The notes: generated from the sequence alone by a model not told the origin. A stretch of 64,000 bases of DNA from Methyloversatilis universalis EHg5 (GCF_000378945.1 NZ_KB900539.1:489241-553240); one strand, 5' to 3'. Counted from the stretch's first letter, positions 8,130-15,330 are shown. Numbers and translations are program-made.

Positions 8130-9918
8130 GCTGTAGAAAAACCCCTCCCCACCTTCGTTCGTTTACATGCCGTCGTTATGATTGCGCATCGCCTCCCCGG
8201 AGCCCTGCGATGCCGCGATTCAAGACGCCCGACTACGACCTGAAGCTCATCCCGGTCGATTTCGCGCAGCAGGTGCTGCCCGGCACCTTCGAGTTCGCGC
8301 TCTGCCACCTGGTCGACAACGAACTCGATCTCTCCACGCTCCGCACCCGCTACGCCAACGATGCCGGGGGTGCCCCGGCCTTCGATCCGGCCGTGCTGCT
8401 CAAGATCGTGCTGCTCGGGTACTCGCGCGGGCTGATCAGTTCGCGTTCCATCGCCACCGCCTGCCGCACCAACGTGCTGTTCATGGCCGTCTCCGGCGAC
8501 AGCGCACCGCACTTCACCACCGTCGCCCACTTCGTCAGCCGTCTGGGCGATGAGGCTCGCGCGCTCTTCACCCAGGTACTGCTCGTGTGCGACCGCCAGG
8601 GGCTGATCGGGCGCGAACTCTTCGCCATCGACGGCGTCAAGCTGCCGTCGAATGCATCCAAGGCCAAGAGCGGCACGCGTGCCGACTTCGAGCGCGAAGC
8701 CGCAAAGATGGAAGCGGCCGTGCAGCGCATGATCGGTGAGCAGAAGGCGCGCGATGCGCAAGCGAGCAATGACGACGCAGCCCGTGCACAGCGCACCCGA
8801 GAGCGCTTGAGCCACGAAGCAGCAAAGATCCGCGACTGGCTCGCGCGCAACCCACGTGACAGGCAAGGCGCCAAGGGCGCGCTGCGCCTGTCCAACCGCA
8901 CCGACAACGACTCGGCCAAGATGGCCACCGCCAAGGGCGTGGTCCAGGGCTATACCGGCGTGGCCACGGTCGATGCGGCCCACCAGATCGTGGTCGATGC
9001 CCAGGCACACGGCACCGGATCGGAACAGGAACTGCTGTTGCCAGTGATCGATGCAAGCAGCGCACAGCGCAAAGAGCACACCGCGATCTGCGCTGACGCC
9101 GGCTATCACTCCGAGAAGAACCTCGCCGGGCTGGAGAGCCGGAACGTCCCCGCCTGGGTGTGTGACAACGGTTACCGGCAGCGCGACCCGAGATACGCCG
9201 ATCAGGCCAGACACAAAGCAAAGCCTGACGCGCTGTGGGACAAGAGCGAGAAGGCGAAGCTGGCACGCACGGCCAGCAAGAACACGCGCTACGCCAACAC
9301 CGACTTCACCGAAGCGGAAGACCGCAGCCACTGCCTCTGCCCGGCGGGCAAGCGCCTCTATCGCAACGGCGCCGAATGCACGATCAACGGCTACGCCGCC
9401 ACCAAGTACACCGGTGCCGAGCGCGACTGCGTGCCGTGCGAGCAGCGCAGCCGCTGCCTGCGCACGCCAGAGAAGACCAAGGTGCGACAGGTCGCTTTCT
9501 TCCGCGGCAAACGCGACGGCGTCGAATCACACACCGAGCGGATGAAGCGGCGCATCGATTCCAGCGAGGGCAAGCGGATGATCGCCGCGCGGTTTGCCAC
9601 CGTAGAGCCGGTGTTCGGCAACCTGCGGCACAACAAGCGGCTCGCCCGCTTCACGCTGCGCGGGCGCACAAAAGTGGATGGGCAATGGAAGCTGTACTGC
9701 CTGGTGCACAACATCGAAAAGCTCGGGCACCACGACTACGCAAATTAGGTAAGCTCGCGGGCAAGCCACGACGCCGGCATTGCGCCGATCAAAGGCCACG
9801 GCTGAGGTCAGGAGACGACGATGAAACGAAGATTGCGGAGCTGAAATGAGGATGAACGACTTCGGACCGGCCAAGGCCGGCAGCAACCGCTTGCCCCGAG
9901 ATGGGGTTTTTCTACAGC
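8130..9918 (+). mobile_element. IS1182-family insertion sequence, complete
   Basis: A 1.79-kb element bounded by perfect 16-bp terminal inverted repeats, GCTGTAGAAAAACCCC at 8130-8145 and GGGGTTTTTCTACAGC at 9903-9918, with one transposase gene. Flanks are TTGAG on the left and GTCGTTAGCC on the right; I see no convincing target duplication. Its right end sits exactly three bases (GTC) before the attC core GTTAGCC. Two truncated copies of the same right end (11419-11704, 13003-13238) sit at the same distance from attC cores. Confidence 0.9.
8210..9748 (+). CDS. IS1182-family transposase
   Basis: A full-length DDE transposase of 512 residues. The N-terminal DUF772-like part (FDPAVLLKIVLLGYSRGLISSR) is followed by the first Asp in ELFAIDGVKLPS, an Ala/Arg/Glu-rich helical insert, the second Asp in AICADAGYHSEKN, the cysteine cluster CLCPAG...CVPCEQRSRC typical of the family, and a C-terminal Glu region (FATVEPVFGNLRHNK). 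No frameshift or stop interrupts it, so it may be active. A ribosome binding site GGAG precedes the ATG. Confidence 0.92.
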   Translation: MPRFKTPDYDLKLIPVDFAQQVLPGTFEFALCHLVDNELDLSTLRTRYANDAGGAPAFDPAVLLKIVLLGYSRGLISSRSIATACRTNVLFMAVSGDSAPHFTTVAHFVSRLGDEARALFTQVLLVCDRQGLIGRELFAIDGVKLPSNASKAKSGTRADFEREAAKMEAAVQRMIGEQKARDAQASNDDAARAQRTRERLSHEAAKIRDWLARNPRDRQGAKGALRLSNRTDNDSAKMATAKGVVQGYTGVATVDAAHQIVVDAQAHGTGSEQELLLPVIDASSAQRKEHTAICADAGYHSEKNLAGLESRNVPAWVCDNGYRQRDPRYADQARHKAKPDALWDKSEKAKLARTASKNTRYANTDFTEAEDRSHCLCPAGKRLYRNGAECTINGYAATKYTGAERDCVPCEQRSRCLRTPEKTKVRQVAFFRGKRDGVESHTERMKRRIDSSEGKRMIAARFATVEPVFGNLRHNKRLARFTLRGRTKVDGQWKLYCLVHNIEKLGHHDYAN

Positions 9919-9941
9919 GTCGTTAGCCCTCAAGGAACCCC

Positions 9942-10253
9942 ATGCGAGCACTAGTGATTCCGCCTGCCGCACAACGTGATGACGACGCTGTCCAAATGCT
10001 CAGCGCTTGGGTAGCGGAGCGTGGGCTCCATTGCACGATGAACGTCGGAATGTGGAGCGCACAGGGGATGGACGAACCTGCCGCTTGGGGCACTTTGCTC
10101 GCGGATGTTATCCGTCATTTATCGAATGCAATGGCGGAGGAGCTAGGCGCGGCACCCACCGCGACCACCCGCACGATTGTTGATGGTCTCCTCGAAGAGT
10201 TGAATGAACCAACGTCCAATGTGAGTGGTGGCTTTCATGCTGGTCATTCTTAA
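9942..10253 (+). CDS. Cassette 2: DUF5076-like protein
   Basis: A soluble protein of 103 residues beginning MRALVIPPAAQRDDDAVQM, with the central HCTMNVGMW motif. This pattern matches DUF5076 proteins, which from memory are common integron cassette cargo; function unknown. The ATG lies 20 bases inside the cassette boundary GTTAGCCC (9922) with AAGGAA as ribosome binding site. The cassette ends at the attC beginning GGGCTAAC (10280). Confidence 0.75.
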   Translation: MRALVIPPAAQRDDDAVQMLSAWVAERGLHCTMNVGMWSAQGMDEPAAWGTLLADVIRHLSNAMAEELGAAPTATTRTIVDGLLEELNEPTSNVSGGFHAGHS

Positions 10254-10279
10254 CCGCCTGTCCCTCATTCCGGCGTTGT

Positions 10280-10367
10280 GGGCTAACACTCCGGTCGAGG
10301 CGCGGCTTCGCCGCTGGGACGCCGTGCCGGCGAGGCCGGCCCGGCGCCCTTCACCTTCACGTTGGGC
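10280..10367 (+). repeat. attC of cassette 2
   Basis: R'' GGGCTAAC (10280-10287) is the exact reverse complement of the cassette start GTTAGCCC at 9922. The 88-bp site is GC-rich with hairpin-forming arms (GCGGC TTC GCCGC and GCCGGCGAGGCCGGC) and ends at the R' core GTTGGGC (10361-10367), a perfect GTTRRRY. Confidence 0.8.
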
Positions 10368-10385
10368 ACCTTGACGTCGTACGGG

Positions 10386-11033
10386 ATGAATCGGAGCACT
10401 TTGCGTCGGTTTGATAGAACTGCTCGCGCCTGTCTGACGAGCATCGCGCTTGCTTGCTCCTGCATGACGGCGGCCGCACAGAAGACTCTGTCGATGCCGT
10501 CCTCATCCATGGAACCTACGTTTGCAAGCGGAGCCGCGCTAAAGATAGATCTCTTCGCTTACCTGTTCACTTCACCTGCGCGTTGGGATGTCGTTGTCTA
10601 CCGTAGCGCCGACGGAAGACATTTCCTGGCGAAGCGAGTTGTAGGAATTCCCGGCGATACGGTCTCCTATGACCGGACCAAGCGCCTGCACGTGAATGGC
10701 GTTGCGGTTACTCTCACCCCGATTGAACTCAAGACGCCTCGCGAGTTGCCGAACGTGCGAACTTTCGTGGAGGCGATAGACGCAGAGCAGCATCTCATTC
10801 AGCTCCGCGATGGCGCGCCCGCCGTTGCAATTGAGGCCATCGAGGGCTTTCCTTGGCATGACCGCTGTACATACGCTCACGGCGGGTTCACCTGCACAGT
10901 ACCGCCGAGGCACTTCTTTGTACTGGGAGACAATCGCGACTCAAGCAGGGATAGCCGGTACCAAGGGTTCGTTCCCGAGGAAAGCATTGGAGGTCGCGTC
11001 GAGAATGCACCACCTATCCAAAGTGTGCGCTGA
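10386..11033 (+). CDS. Cassette 3: signal peptidase I-like protein (S26)
   Basis: A protein of 215 residues. One N-terminal hydrophobic segment (about residues 13-30) is followed by the S26A signal peptidase boxes: MPSSSMEPTF with the catalytic Ser (about residues 37-46), FLAKRVVGIPGD with the general-base Lys, and GDNRDSSRDSRY near the C-terminus. All key residues of LepB-type Ser/Lys proteases are present, so activity at the periplasmic face of the inner membrane is plausible. An earlier TTG start at 10362 would lie inside the recombination core; ATG 10386 is preferred. A complete signal peptidase is unusual cassette cargo. It may process co-mobile exported proteins or back up the housekeeping enzyme (speculation). 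Confidence 0.85.
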   Translation: MNRSTLRRFDRTARACLTSIALACSCMTAAAQKTLSMPSSSMEPTFASGAALKIDLFAYLFTSPARWDVVVYRSADGRHFLAKRVVGIPGDTVSYDRTKRLHVNGVAVTLTPIELKTPRELPNVRTFVEAIDAEQHLIQLRDGAPAVAIEAIEGFPWHDRCTYAHGGFTCTVPPRHFFVLGDNRDSSRDSRYQGFVPEESIGGRVENAPPIQSVR

Positions 11034-11047
11034 GGTGCCCAATCCAT
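11034..11047 (+). repeat. Left half of attC of cassette 3
   Basis: GGTGCCCAAT matches the reverse complement of the cassette start GTTGGGCAC except that its last base is T instead of C. After four more bases the sequence changes to a 235-bp repeat, so the attC is broken here. Confidence 0.6.
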
Positions 11048-11281
11048 CGTATATGGACTCCCTCAAAATCAAGACTGATCGATAGTCTGGTTTCTCCGGG
11101 TAGATCACTTGCAGTCATCTATCCGGCATCGTAATGGGTTCAGAGTGACCCGTGCCGACATGGAATCTGTGCGGGGCGCGCCAATCGATACAAGCGGCAC
11201 GCGTTTGGCTGTCGGAAGAGTTATCGGCGTTCGTCCCCGAGGGTGTGACCCGGTTGGCCATGATGGGCGATCTGTCTCGTG
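11048..11281 (-). repeat. Hairpin-rich repeat A, copy 1 (probable IS end)
   Basis: A 234-bp sequence about 85 % alike to 13695-13930 (judged by eye). Both copies begin CGTATATG(G/A)ACTCCCTC four bases after an attC R'' box. They contain two conserved inverted repeats: GACTG...AGTC followed by TGGTTT, and CCGGGTAGAT...ATCTATCCGG. In this copy a minus-strand frame ending at 11312 (tail LARKADQASFAVTA) could be the last part of a transposase, leaving about 264 nt of non-coding DNA to the end. That layout, and insertion in attC, resemble the IS1111-attC branch of IS110 elements; this is inference. Confidence 0.5.
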
Positions 11282-11311
11282 GCAAGCGGTGGCGGGAGGG
11301 GGTGACTCTGC

Positions 11312-11420
11312 TCAGGCAGTCACGGCGAACGAAGCCTGGTCTGCCTTTCTTGCAAGCCGGGGTTGGGGGTCACCGTAGACGGCGGCATCGCGCAGCACGC
11401 TGTAGCAGATGCGCGCTTGG
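11312..11420 (-). pseudogene. Possible C-terminal remnant of a transposase
   Basis: A minus-strand frame without start signals reads IQARICYSVLRDAAVYGDP and onward to a stop at 11312. It is cut on its 5' side by the IS1182 remnant. The position, next to repeat A, and the general look of the tail fit the end of an IS110-type transposase, but the match is too short to be sure. Confidence 0.3.
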
Positions 11421-11704
11421 ATGATCGCCGCCCGCTTCACGCTGCGCGGGCGCGCGCGAACGGATTGGCAGTGGAAGCTGTACTGCCTGGGGCACAACAT
11501 CGAAAAGCTCGGGCACCACGGATACGCAAATTAGGTAAGCTCGTGGGCAGGCCACGACGACGGCATCGCGCCAATCACGGGCCACGGCTGACGTCAGGAG
11601 ACGGCGATGAAACGAAGATTGCGGAGCTGAAATGAGGATAAACCACTTCGGACCGGCCAAGGCCGGCAGCATCTGCTTGCCCCGAGATGGGGTTTTTCTA
11701 CAGC
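11419..11704 (+). mobile_element. IS1182 right-end remnant 1
   Basis: About 286 bp near-identical to the last part of the complete IS: transposase C-terminus (internally deleted by about 60 bp near 11430), the 3' non-coding tail and the intact inverted repeat GGGGTTTTTCTACAGC (11689-11704). It is followed by GTC and the attC core GTTAGGC (11708-11714), exactly as at the complete copy. Confidence 0.85.
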
Positions 11705-11717
11705 GTCGTTAGGCATT

Positions 11718-12053
11718 ATGCGTAATTTCGAGACCGACAACCCGTCCATTTTCGAACGCTGCTTTGCGGCCGCTTTCTCCGGCGTGGCTGCGGGAGCAAC
11801 GTATGCAACCTTGCTGTTCTTTCACACAGGCACATGGGGCGCTGAGCAAGTAGAAGCATTTAAGGACATCGGCAAGTGGATTGTCCTTGCTGGAGCCGTT
11901 GTAGGTTTTTTGGGAGGTATCTCTTTGGTCGTGTGGATTTGGGGCGAAATCTGGGACACATCAAGCCAGCCTCTCTTCTCACTTCGCACTGCTGTTGCTT
12001 TGTTGGCCTTATCTGCAATTGCATATGGCATATTTATGCACATGCCTAAATGA
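11718..12053 (+). CDS. Cassette 4: hypothetical membrane protein
   Basis: A protein of 111 residues with three predicted transmembrane segments (about residues 18-35, 52-73 and 88-107) and no conserved motif I recognise. The ATG lies 10 bases after the cassette core GTTAGGC (11708), a spacing typical of cassette genes. The stop is followed by an attC at 12081. Likely an inner-membrane protein of unknown role. Confidence 0.7.
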   Translation: MRNFETDNPSIFERCFAAAFSGVAAGATYATLLFFHTGTWGAEQVEAFKDIGKWIVLAGAVVGFLGGISLVVWIWGEIWDTSSQPLFSLRTAVALLALSAIAYGIFMHMPK

Positions 12054-12080
12054 ACAAATCCACCCAGCCTTCGCGCCCCA

Positions 12081-12150
12081 GCCTAACTGGTCGTTCAACA
12101 AGAGGCCTACCAGCTTCGCTGGCTGCGTCCTGTTAACTCGGGCGTCAGAC
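12081..12150 (+). repeat. attC of cassette 4
   Basis: A classic 70-bp site: R'' GCCTAAC, L''-like TCGTTCAAC, arms GGCCTACCAGC/GCTGGCTGC around TTC, L'-like TTAACTCGGGC and R' GTCAGAC (core T changed to C). R'' is the reverse complement of the cassette start GTTAGGC. Confidence 0.85.
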
Positions 12151-12154
12151 ATCT

Positions 12155-12412
12155 ATGGCCGAGCCTTCACCGTGGCGCACTCAGGTGGCTTCCGACGTAA
12201 TTCGTGACGGGCTCGGGGTAGAACTCATCGACGGTGCGGATCTAGTCGTGGCTGCGGTGTTCCGATGCGATGCCGATCACACCGTTTCCTTCAGCCAGTT
12301 CGTTGAGTCTGTTCCGTTGCATGCTATCGAAATGCTTATCGCGCGCGCGAGGGATCGTCTGGATCCATTCGAGGACGGCAAGCCTTTGAGCTACGGCGAA
12401 CGCGATGCCTAA
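12155..12412 (+). CDS. Cassette 5: hypothetical soluble protein
   Basis: An acidic soluble protein of 85 residues (MAEPSPWRTQVASDVIRDGL) with no recognised domain. It starts 11 bases after the R' core of the preceding attC, and its last codons run into the next attC, both usual for cassette genes. Function unknown. Confidence 0.6.
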   Translation: MAEPSPWRTQVASDVIRDGLGVELIDGADLVVAAVFRCDADHTVSFSQFVESVPLHAIEMLIARARDRLDPFEDGKPLSYGERDA

Positions 12413-12520
12413 CCTTGTGTTCGATCGGACCCTCCGCGGCAAAGGCTCTCGTGGCCTTGCTCTTCATTTCTGGCAGCTCCGGCCTTTGCCGTTCCGGGCC
12501 GCTCAACGCGAACGTTCGGC
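12407..12520 (+). repeat. attC of cassette 5
   Basis: A 114-bp site with R'' GCCTAAC (12407-12413), long complementary arms (CGGCAAAGGC and GCCTTTGCCG), L'-like GCTCAACGC and R' GTTCGGC (12514-12520). The stop codon of the cassette gene lies inside R''. Confidence 0.75.
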
Positions 12521-12529
12521 GTCACAAGC

Positions 12530-13072
12530 ATGAACTCTGATCAACGGTTCCGCGATCTCGGTGACGAGGATCGAAAATGGCTATCCGACCAACGGCGCAC
12601 GATTGAAAAGCTGCTTGCCGGGAATCCCGATGCACAACTCAAGTATCAGACTTCGGCCGGAAAGCTCGGCACCATCCGGGCAGTGTTAGAGGGTTGCACC
12701 TTTCGATCTGATCAGACCTTTGAACTCCAGGGTCTCGGCATCATCCTCGGGGACGCACTATCTGCTGAGATGGGTTTGGTTTGGAAAATGCTCGAAGATC
12801 AGTACGGAATCAGCCCATGTCTCGTGGCGGAAGGAACATCGGTTGTTTTGTATCCACAGACCATGATTTCAAAGCGCATTGAGCGTGGTGAGGCAGTCGA
12901 CGTGTTTGATCTCTTTAACTCGGTATGCGATCAGATTGAAGATTTGAAGGCGAGGGGGGCTGAGATGACGCCGAATTCGTCATTCCAGCGGACCTGTCGC
13001 AGCAATGGAGGCTGTATTGCCTGGTGCACAACATCGAGAAGCTCGGGTGCCACGGATACGCAAATTAGGTAA
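12530..13072 (+). CDS. Cassette 6: DUF3806-like protein with an IS-encoded tail
   Basis: A protein of 180 residues. Residues 1 to about 145 resemble DUF3806, including the TMISKRIERGEAVDVFDLF segment near residues 113-131 and the C-terminal helix VCDQIEDL. From about residue 146 (MTPNSSFQRTC) the frame runs through the attC half-site (12967-13002) and then into an IS1182 remnant read in a different frame from the transposase, so the last 35 or so residues are not native. The protein is probably unaffected in its core. Function of DUF3806 is unknown. The ATG is 10 bases after R' GTTCGGC. Confidence 0.7.
   Translation: MNSDQRFRDLGDEDRKWLSDQRRTIEKLLAGNPDAQLKYQTSAGKLGTIRAVLEGCTFRSDQTFELQGLGIILGDALSAEMGLVWKMLEDQYGISPCLVAEGTSVVLYPQTMISKRIERGEAVDVFDLFNSVCDQIEDLKARGAEMTPNSSFQRTCRSNGGCIAWCTTSRSSGATDTQIR
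12967..13002 (+). repeat. Left half of attC of cassette 6
   Basis: GACGCCGAAT (12967-12976) is the reverse complement of the cassette start GTTCGGCGTC with one mismatch; CGTCATTCCAGCGGAC follows as the L'' side. The right half is replaced by an IS1182 remnant from 13003, giving a hybrid site. Confidence 0.65.
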
Positions 13073-13238
13073 GCTCACGGGCAGGCCAAGACTACGGCAT
13101 CGCGCAGGTCACGGGCCACGGCTGACGTCAGGGGACGACGATGCAACGAAGATTGCGGAGCTGAGATGAGGATGAACCACTTCGGACTGGCCAAGGCCGG
13201 CAGCAACCGCTTGCCCCGGAATGGGGTATTTCTACAGC
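13003..13238 (+). mobile_element. IS1182 right-end remnant 2
   Basis: About 236 bp homologous to the end of the complete IS, beginning inside the transposase C-terminus and ending with the inverted repeat GGGGTATTTCTACAGC (13223-13238, one change from the intact copy). It is followed by GTC and the attC core GTTAGGT (13242-13248), the same junction as in the other two copies. Confidence 0.85.
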
Positions 13239-13251
13239 GTCGTTAGGTATC

Positions 13252-13689
13252 ATGGCTGATCTGTCGCGTGCAGCCATTATGCTGAACTCCGTTCTTGTAT
13301 TCGTAGGGGTTGGGCCATTGATCGGCATGATTGGGATGCTGACAGACGCGCAGGTTGGGCCAATTTGGCCACTGTTCTTTCTCTTCGTATTTCCTGTGAT
13401 GTTTGCCTATCAAGTAGGCGTTCAGGCTGCGATGATCGCTGGTCTGATATTTGGCATGACTATGTCTAGCTCGCTTAGATGGAGAAAAGCACAGACATCA
13501 CGAATCCAGGTAGGTATTGCGATTGCTCTTGGAGCGCTTTCTGGGTACGTTGGGTTCTGTCTCCAAGCGGTACCCGAGAATTTTCACGTAGAAGACTGTA
13601 CGTCTCCCGGTGCCATATTCGTTGGCTGCCTACCAGGCGTACTTTGCGGCTTGATTGTTCACTTAACATCGGAATGGCATAATTCCTAG
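13252..13689 (+). CDS. Cassette 7: hypothetical membrane protein
   Basis: A protein of 145 residues with four hydrophobic segments (about residues 5-27, 33-50, 55-68 and 85-107) and a periplasmic-type loop with two cysteines (EDCTSPGAIFVGC). The ATG lies 10 bases inside the cassette boundary GTTAGGT. No family recognised. The cassette's own R'' may be the degenerate AATTCCTAGC at 13681-13690, after which repeat A begins. Confidence 0.65.
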   Translation: MADLSRAAIMLNSVLVFVGVGPLIGMIGMLTDAQVGPIWPLFFLFVFPVMFAYQVGVQAAMIAGLIFGMTMSSSLRWRKAQTSRIQVGIAIALGALSGYVGFCLQAVPENFHVEDCTSPGAIFVGCLPGVLCGLIVHLTSEWHNS

Positions 13690-13694
13690 CCTTT

Positions 13695-13930
13695 CGTATA
13701 TGAACTCCCTCCAAAATCAAGACTGACCGACAGTCTGGTTTTACCGGGTAGATCACTTGCAGTCATCTATCCGGCATCCGTAGTGGGTTTTGAGTGATCC
13801 GTGCCGACATGGAATCTGCGCGGCGAGCGCCAATCGATACAAGAAGCACGCGTTTTGCCGCGGGAAGGGGTATAGGCGTTCGCCCCTGAGGGTGTGACCA
13901 AATCGGCCCTGATGGGCGATGTGTTTCATG
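13695..13930 (-). repeat. Hairpin-rich repeat A, copy 2, closing the array
   Basis: Homologous to 11048-11281, again starting CGTATATG four bases after an attC-like half-site. Conserved hairpins: GACTG ACCGA CAGTC followed by TGGTTTT, and CCGGGTAGAT...ATCTATCCGG. No transposase frame remains. It forms the right boundary of the cassette cluster against the acetyltransferase gene. Strand is set as for copy 1. Confidence 0.5.
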
Positions 13931-13975
13931 CCCTGTAATGTTGGGAAGTGCAGGCCCTTCTCATACGATGTTTCA

Positions 13976-14452
13976 ATGGCGATACGCGAAGCCCTCGAAT
14001 CCGATCTCGAAGCGCTGGTGGCGGTGTTCACCGCGGCGGTACATGCGCTCGCTGGCGGCGCATACACCGCCGAACAGTGCGCCGCTTGGGCACCGATTCC
14101 GCCGGATCCGGAGGTCTGGCGCAACCGGCTGTCCGCGTTGAACGTGCTGCTCGCGTGCGAGGGTGAGCAGGTGGCCGGTTTCATTGGCTATGCGCCGAGC
14201 GGGCATGTCGATCTGCTGTTCACCGCGCCGCAGTTCGCCCGCCGGGGCGTGGCGACGGCGCTGTTCGGTGCGGCGTGCGCGGACATGCGCCGTTCGGGCG
14301 CGCAGCGCCTGAGTACCGAGGCGAGTCTGGCCGCCCGGCCCTTTTTCGAGCGGCAGGGCTTCGCGGTGGTCGCGGAAGAGGACGTGCTGCGGCAGGGCGT
14401 GGCATTGCGCCGATTCCGGATGACCCGCGACCTGCGTGTACAGGGCGCGTAA
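13976..14452 (+). CDS. GNAT-family N-acetyltransferase
   Basis: A protein of 158 residues opening MAIREALESDLEALVAVFTAAV, with an acetyl-CoA binding motif near QFARRGVATALFGAACADM (about residues 88-106) and the C-terminal ARPFFERQGF strand-helix. This is the GNAT fold; the acyl acceptor is unknown. In-frame upstream codons to 13919 belong to repeat A, so ATG 13976 is preferred. GC content returns to chromosomal level here. Confidence 0.85.
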   Translation: MAIREALESDLEALVAVFTAAVHALAGGAYTAEQCAAWAPIPPDPEVWRNRLSALNVLLACEGEQVAGFIGYAPSGHVDLLFTAPQFARRGVATALFGAACADMRRSGAQRLSTEASLAARPFFERQGFAVVAEEDVLRQGVALRRFRMTRDLRVQGA

Positions 14453-14565
14453 TCGGCGGAGAGCGCGGCCGGCGACCTCGCATTGCTATGATCGTCCGTC
14501 GCCCGGCGATCCGCCGGCGTTGAGGGCGATCTTCATTCCCGGCGGGCCTGTTCCGGAATGCATTC

Positions 14566-14976
14566 ATGCGCACAAGCAGCTGGTATTCGAATTTCGCGAA
14601 GGCGACCGCGCGTTTCTGCGGGCGGCCACGGGTGTTTGTCGTGGCGCTGCTGGTCATCGTGGTCTGGCTGGTTACCGGGCCGATCTTCGACTACAGCGAC
14701 ACCTGGCAGCTGGTGATCAATACTGGCACCACCATCGTCACCTTCCTGATGGTGTTCCTGATCCAGAACACGCAGAACCGCGACACCGAGGCGATACAGG
14801 TGAAGCTCGACGAGCTGATACGCGCGACCCGCGGCGCCCACAACGCGCTGCTCGATCTGGAAGAACTGGAAGACGAAACGCTGGACGCCTTCCGCAAGCG
14901 CTATCAGCTGCTCGCCACACATGCGCGGGCGGAGATGGGGCGCGGCTTCGAGGACACCGGCACGCCCGAGGCCTAG
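14566..14976 (+). CDS. Low-affinity iron permease-like membrane protein
   Basis: A protein of 136 residues with two transmembrane helices (about residues 23-40 and 50-67) and the conserved NTGTTIVTFLMVFLIQNTQNRDTEAIQ block of the PF04120 iron permease-like family, followed by a short cytoplasmic helix (KLDELIRATRGAHN). Fungal Fet4 gave the family its name; the role of the short bacterial proteins is not established. Confidence 0.8.
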   Translation: MRTSSWYSNFAKATARFCGRPRVFVVALLVIVVWLVTGPIFDYSDTWQLVINTGTTIVTFLMVFLIQNTQNRDTEAIQVKLDELIRATRGAHNALLDLEELEDETLDAFRKRYQLLATHARAEMGRGFEDTGTPEA

Positions 14977-15174
14977 ACCGGGGACGCCGCGGCAGGCCTT
15001 CACCGCTGCGGATCAGGACGCGGCTGGATTGCCTGCGCGCCAGACCCACCCGGGCGCCGGGGCCGACGCAGATCGCGCCGGTTCCGGCCGGCCGCTGCCT
15101 CCGGCGATGACCGGTGTCAACGCGCCGCAGTCGTGCGCGTAGACTCCGGTGTTCCGACAACAGAGGTTTTACGC

Positions 15175-15330
15175 ATGAGAGTACTCATCGCACTGGCGAT
15201 ACTCGTTTCATCCCTTGCCGGCTGCGCGGTCTATACGCCGTCCGGCGCCGTCGTGATTGACCCCGCGGGGCCGCGTGGTTCGGGCGGCGGATTCTGCCCG
15301 CCGGGTCAGGCCAAGAAGGGCAACTGCTGA
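15175..15330 (+). CDS. Small lipoprotein
   Basis: A protein of 51 residues with a signal sequence and lipobox LAGC (Cys at residue 17), then a short Gly/Pro-rich mature part ending CPPGQAKKGNC. The start at 15175 has AGAGG upstream (15162-15166); the longer frame from 15133 lacks one. Probably lipid-anchored in the envelope; function unknown. Confidence 0.7.
   Translation: MRVLIALAILVSSLAGCAVYTPSGAVVIDPAGPRGSGGGFCPPGQAKKGNC

Larger units (their letters stand above)
7437..13694 (+). mobile_element. Integron gene-cassette cluster without integrase (CALIN), IS-invaded
   Basis: At least seven cassettes lie head to tail on the plus strand. For several, the 5' boundary (G|TTRRRY-like) is the reverse complement of the attC R'' box at the 3' end of the same cassette, the signature of site-specific cassette recombination: GTTAGCGCCC/GGGCGCTAAC, GTTAGCCC/GGGCTAAC, GTTGGGCAC/GTGCCCAAT, GTTAGGC/GCCTAAC, GTTCGGCGTC/GACGCCGAAT. 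Base composition is visibly lower in GC than in the flanks. No intI gene is present between the ABC exporter and the acetyltransferase. The array is interrupted by one whole IS1182-type element, two of its remnants and two copies of a second repeat. Confidence 0.85.

Noticed and set aside
11048-11290. Repeat A read as an unusually long attC
   Set aside because: It is not followed by a GTTRRRY core of its own, its two copies share structure unrelated to R/L boxes, and it starts abruptly after an R'' box, so an inserted element fits better.
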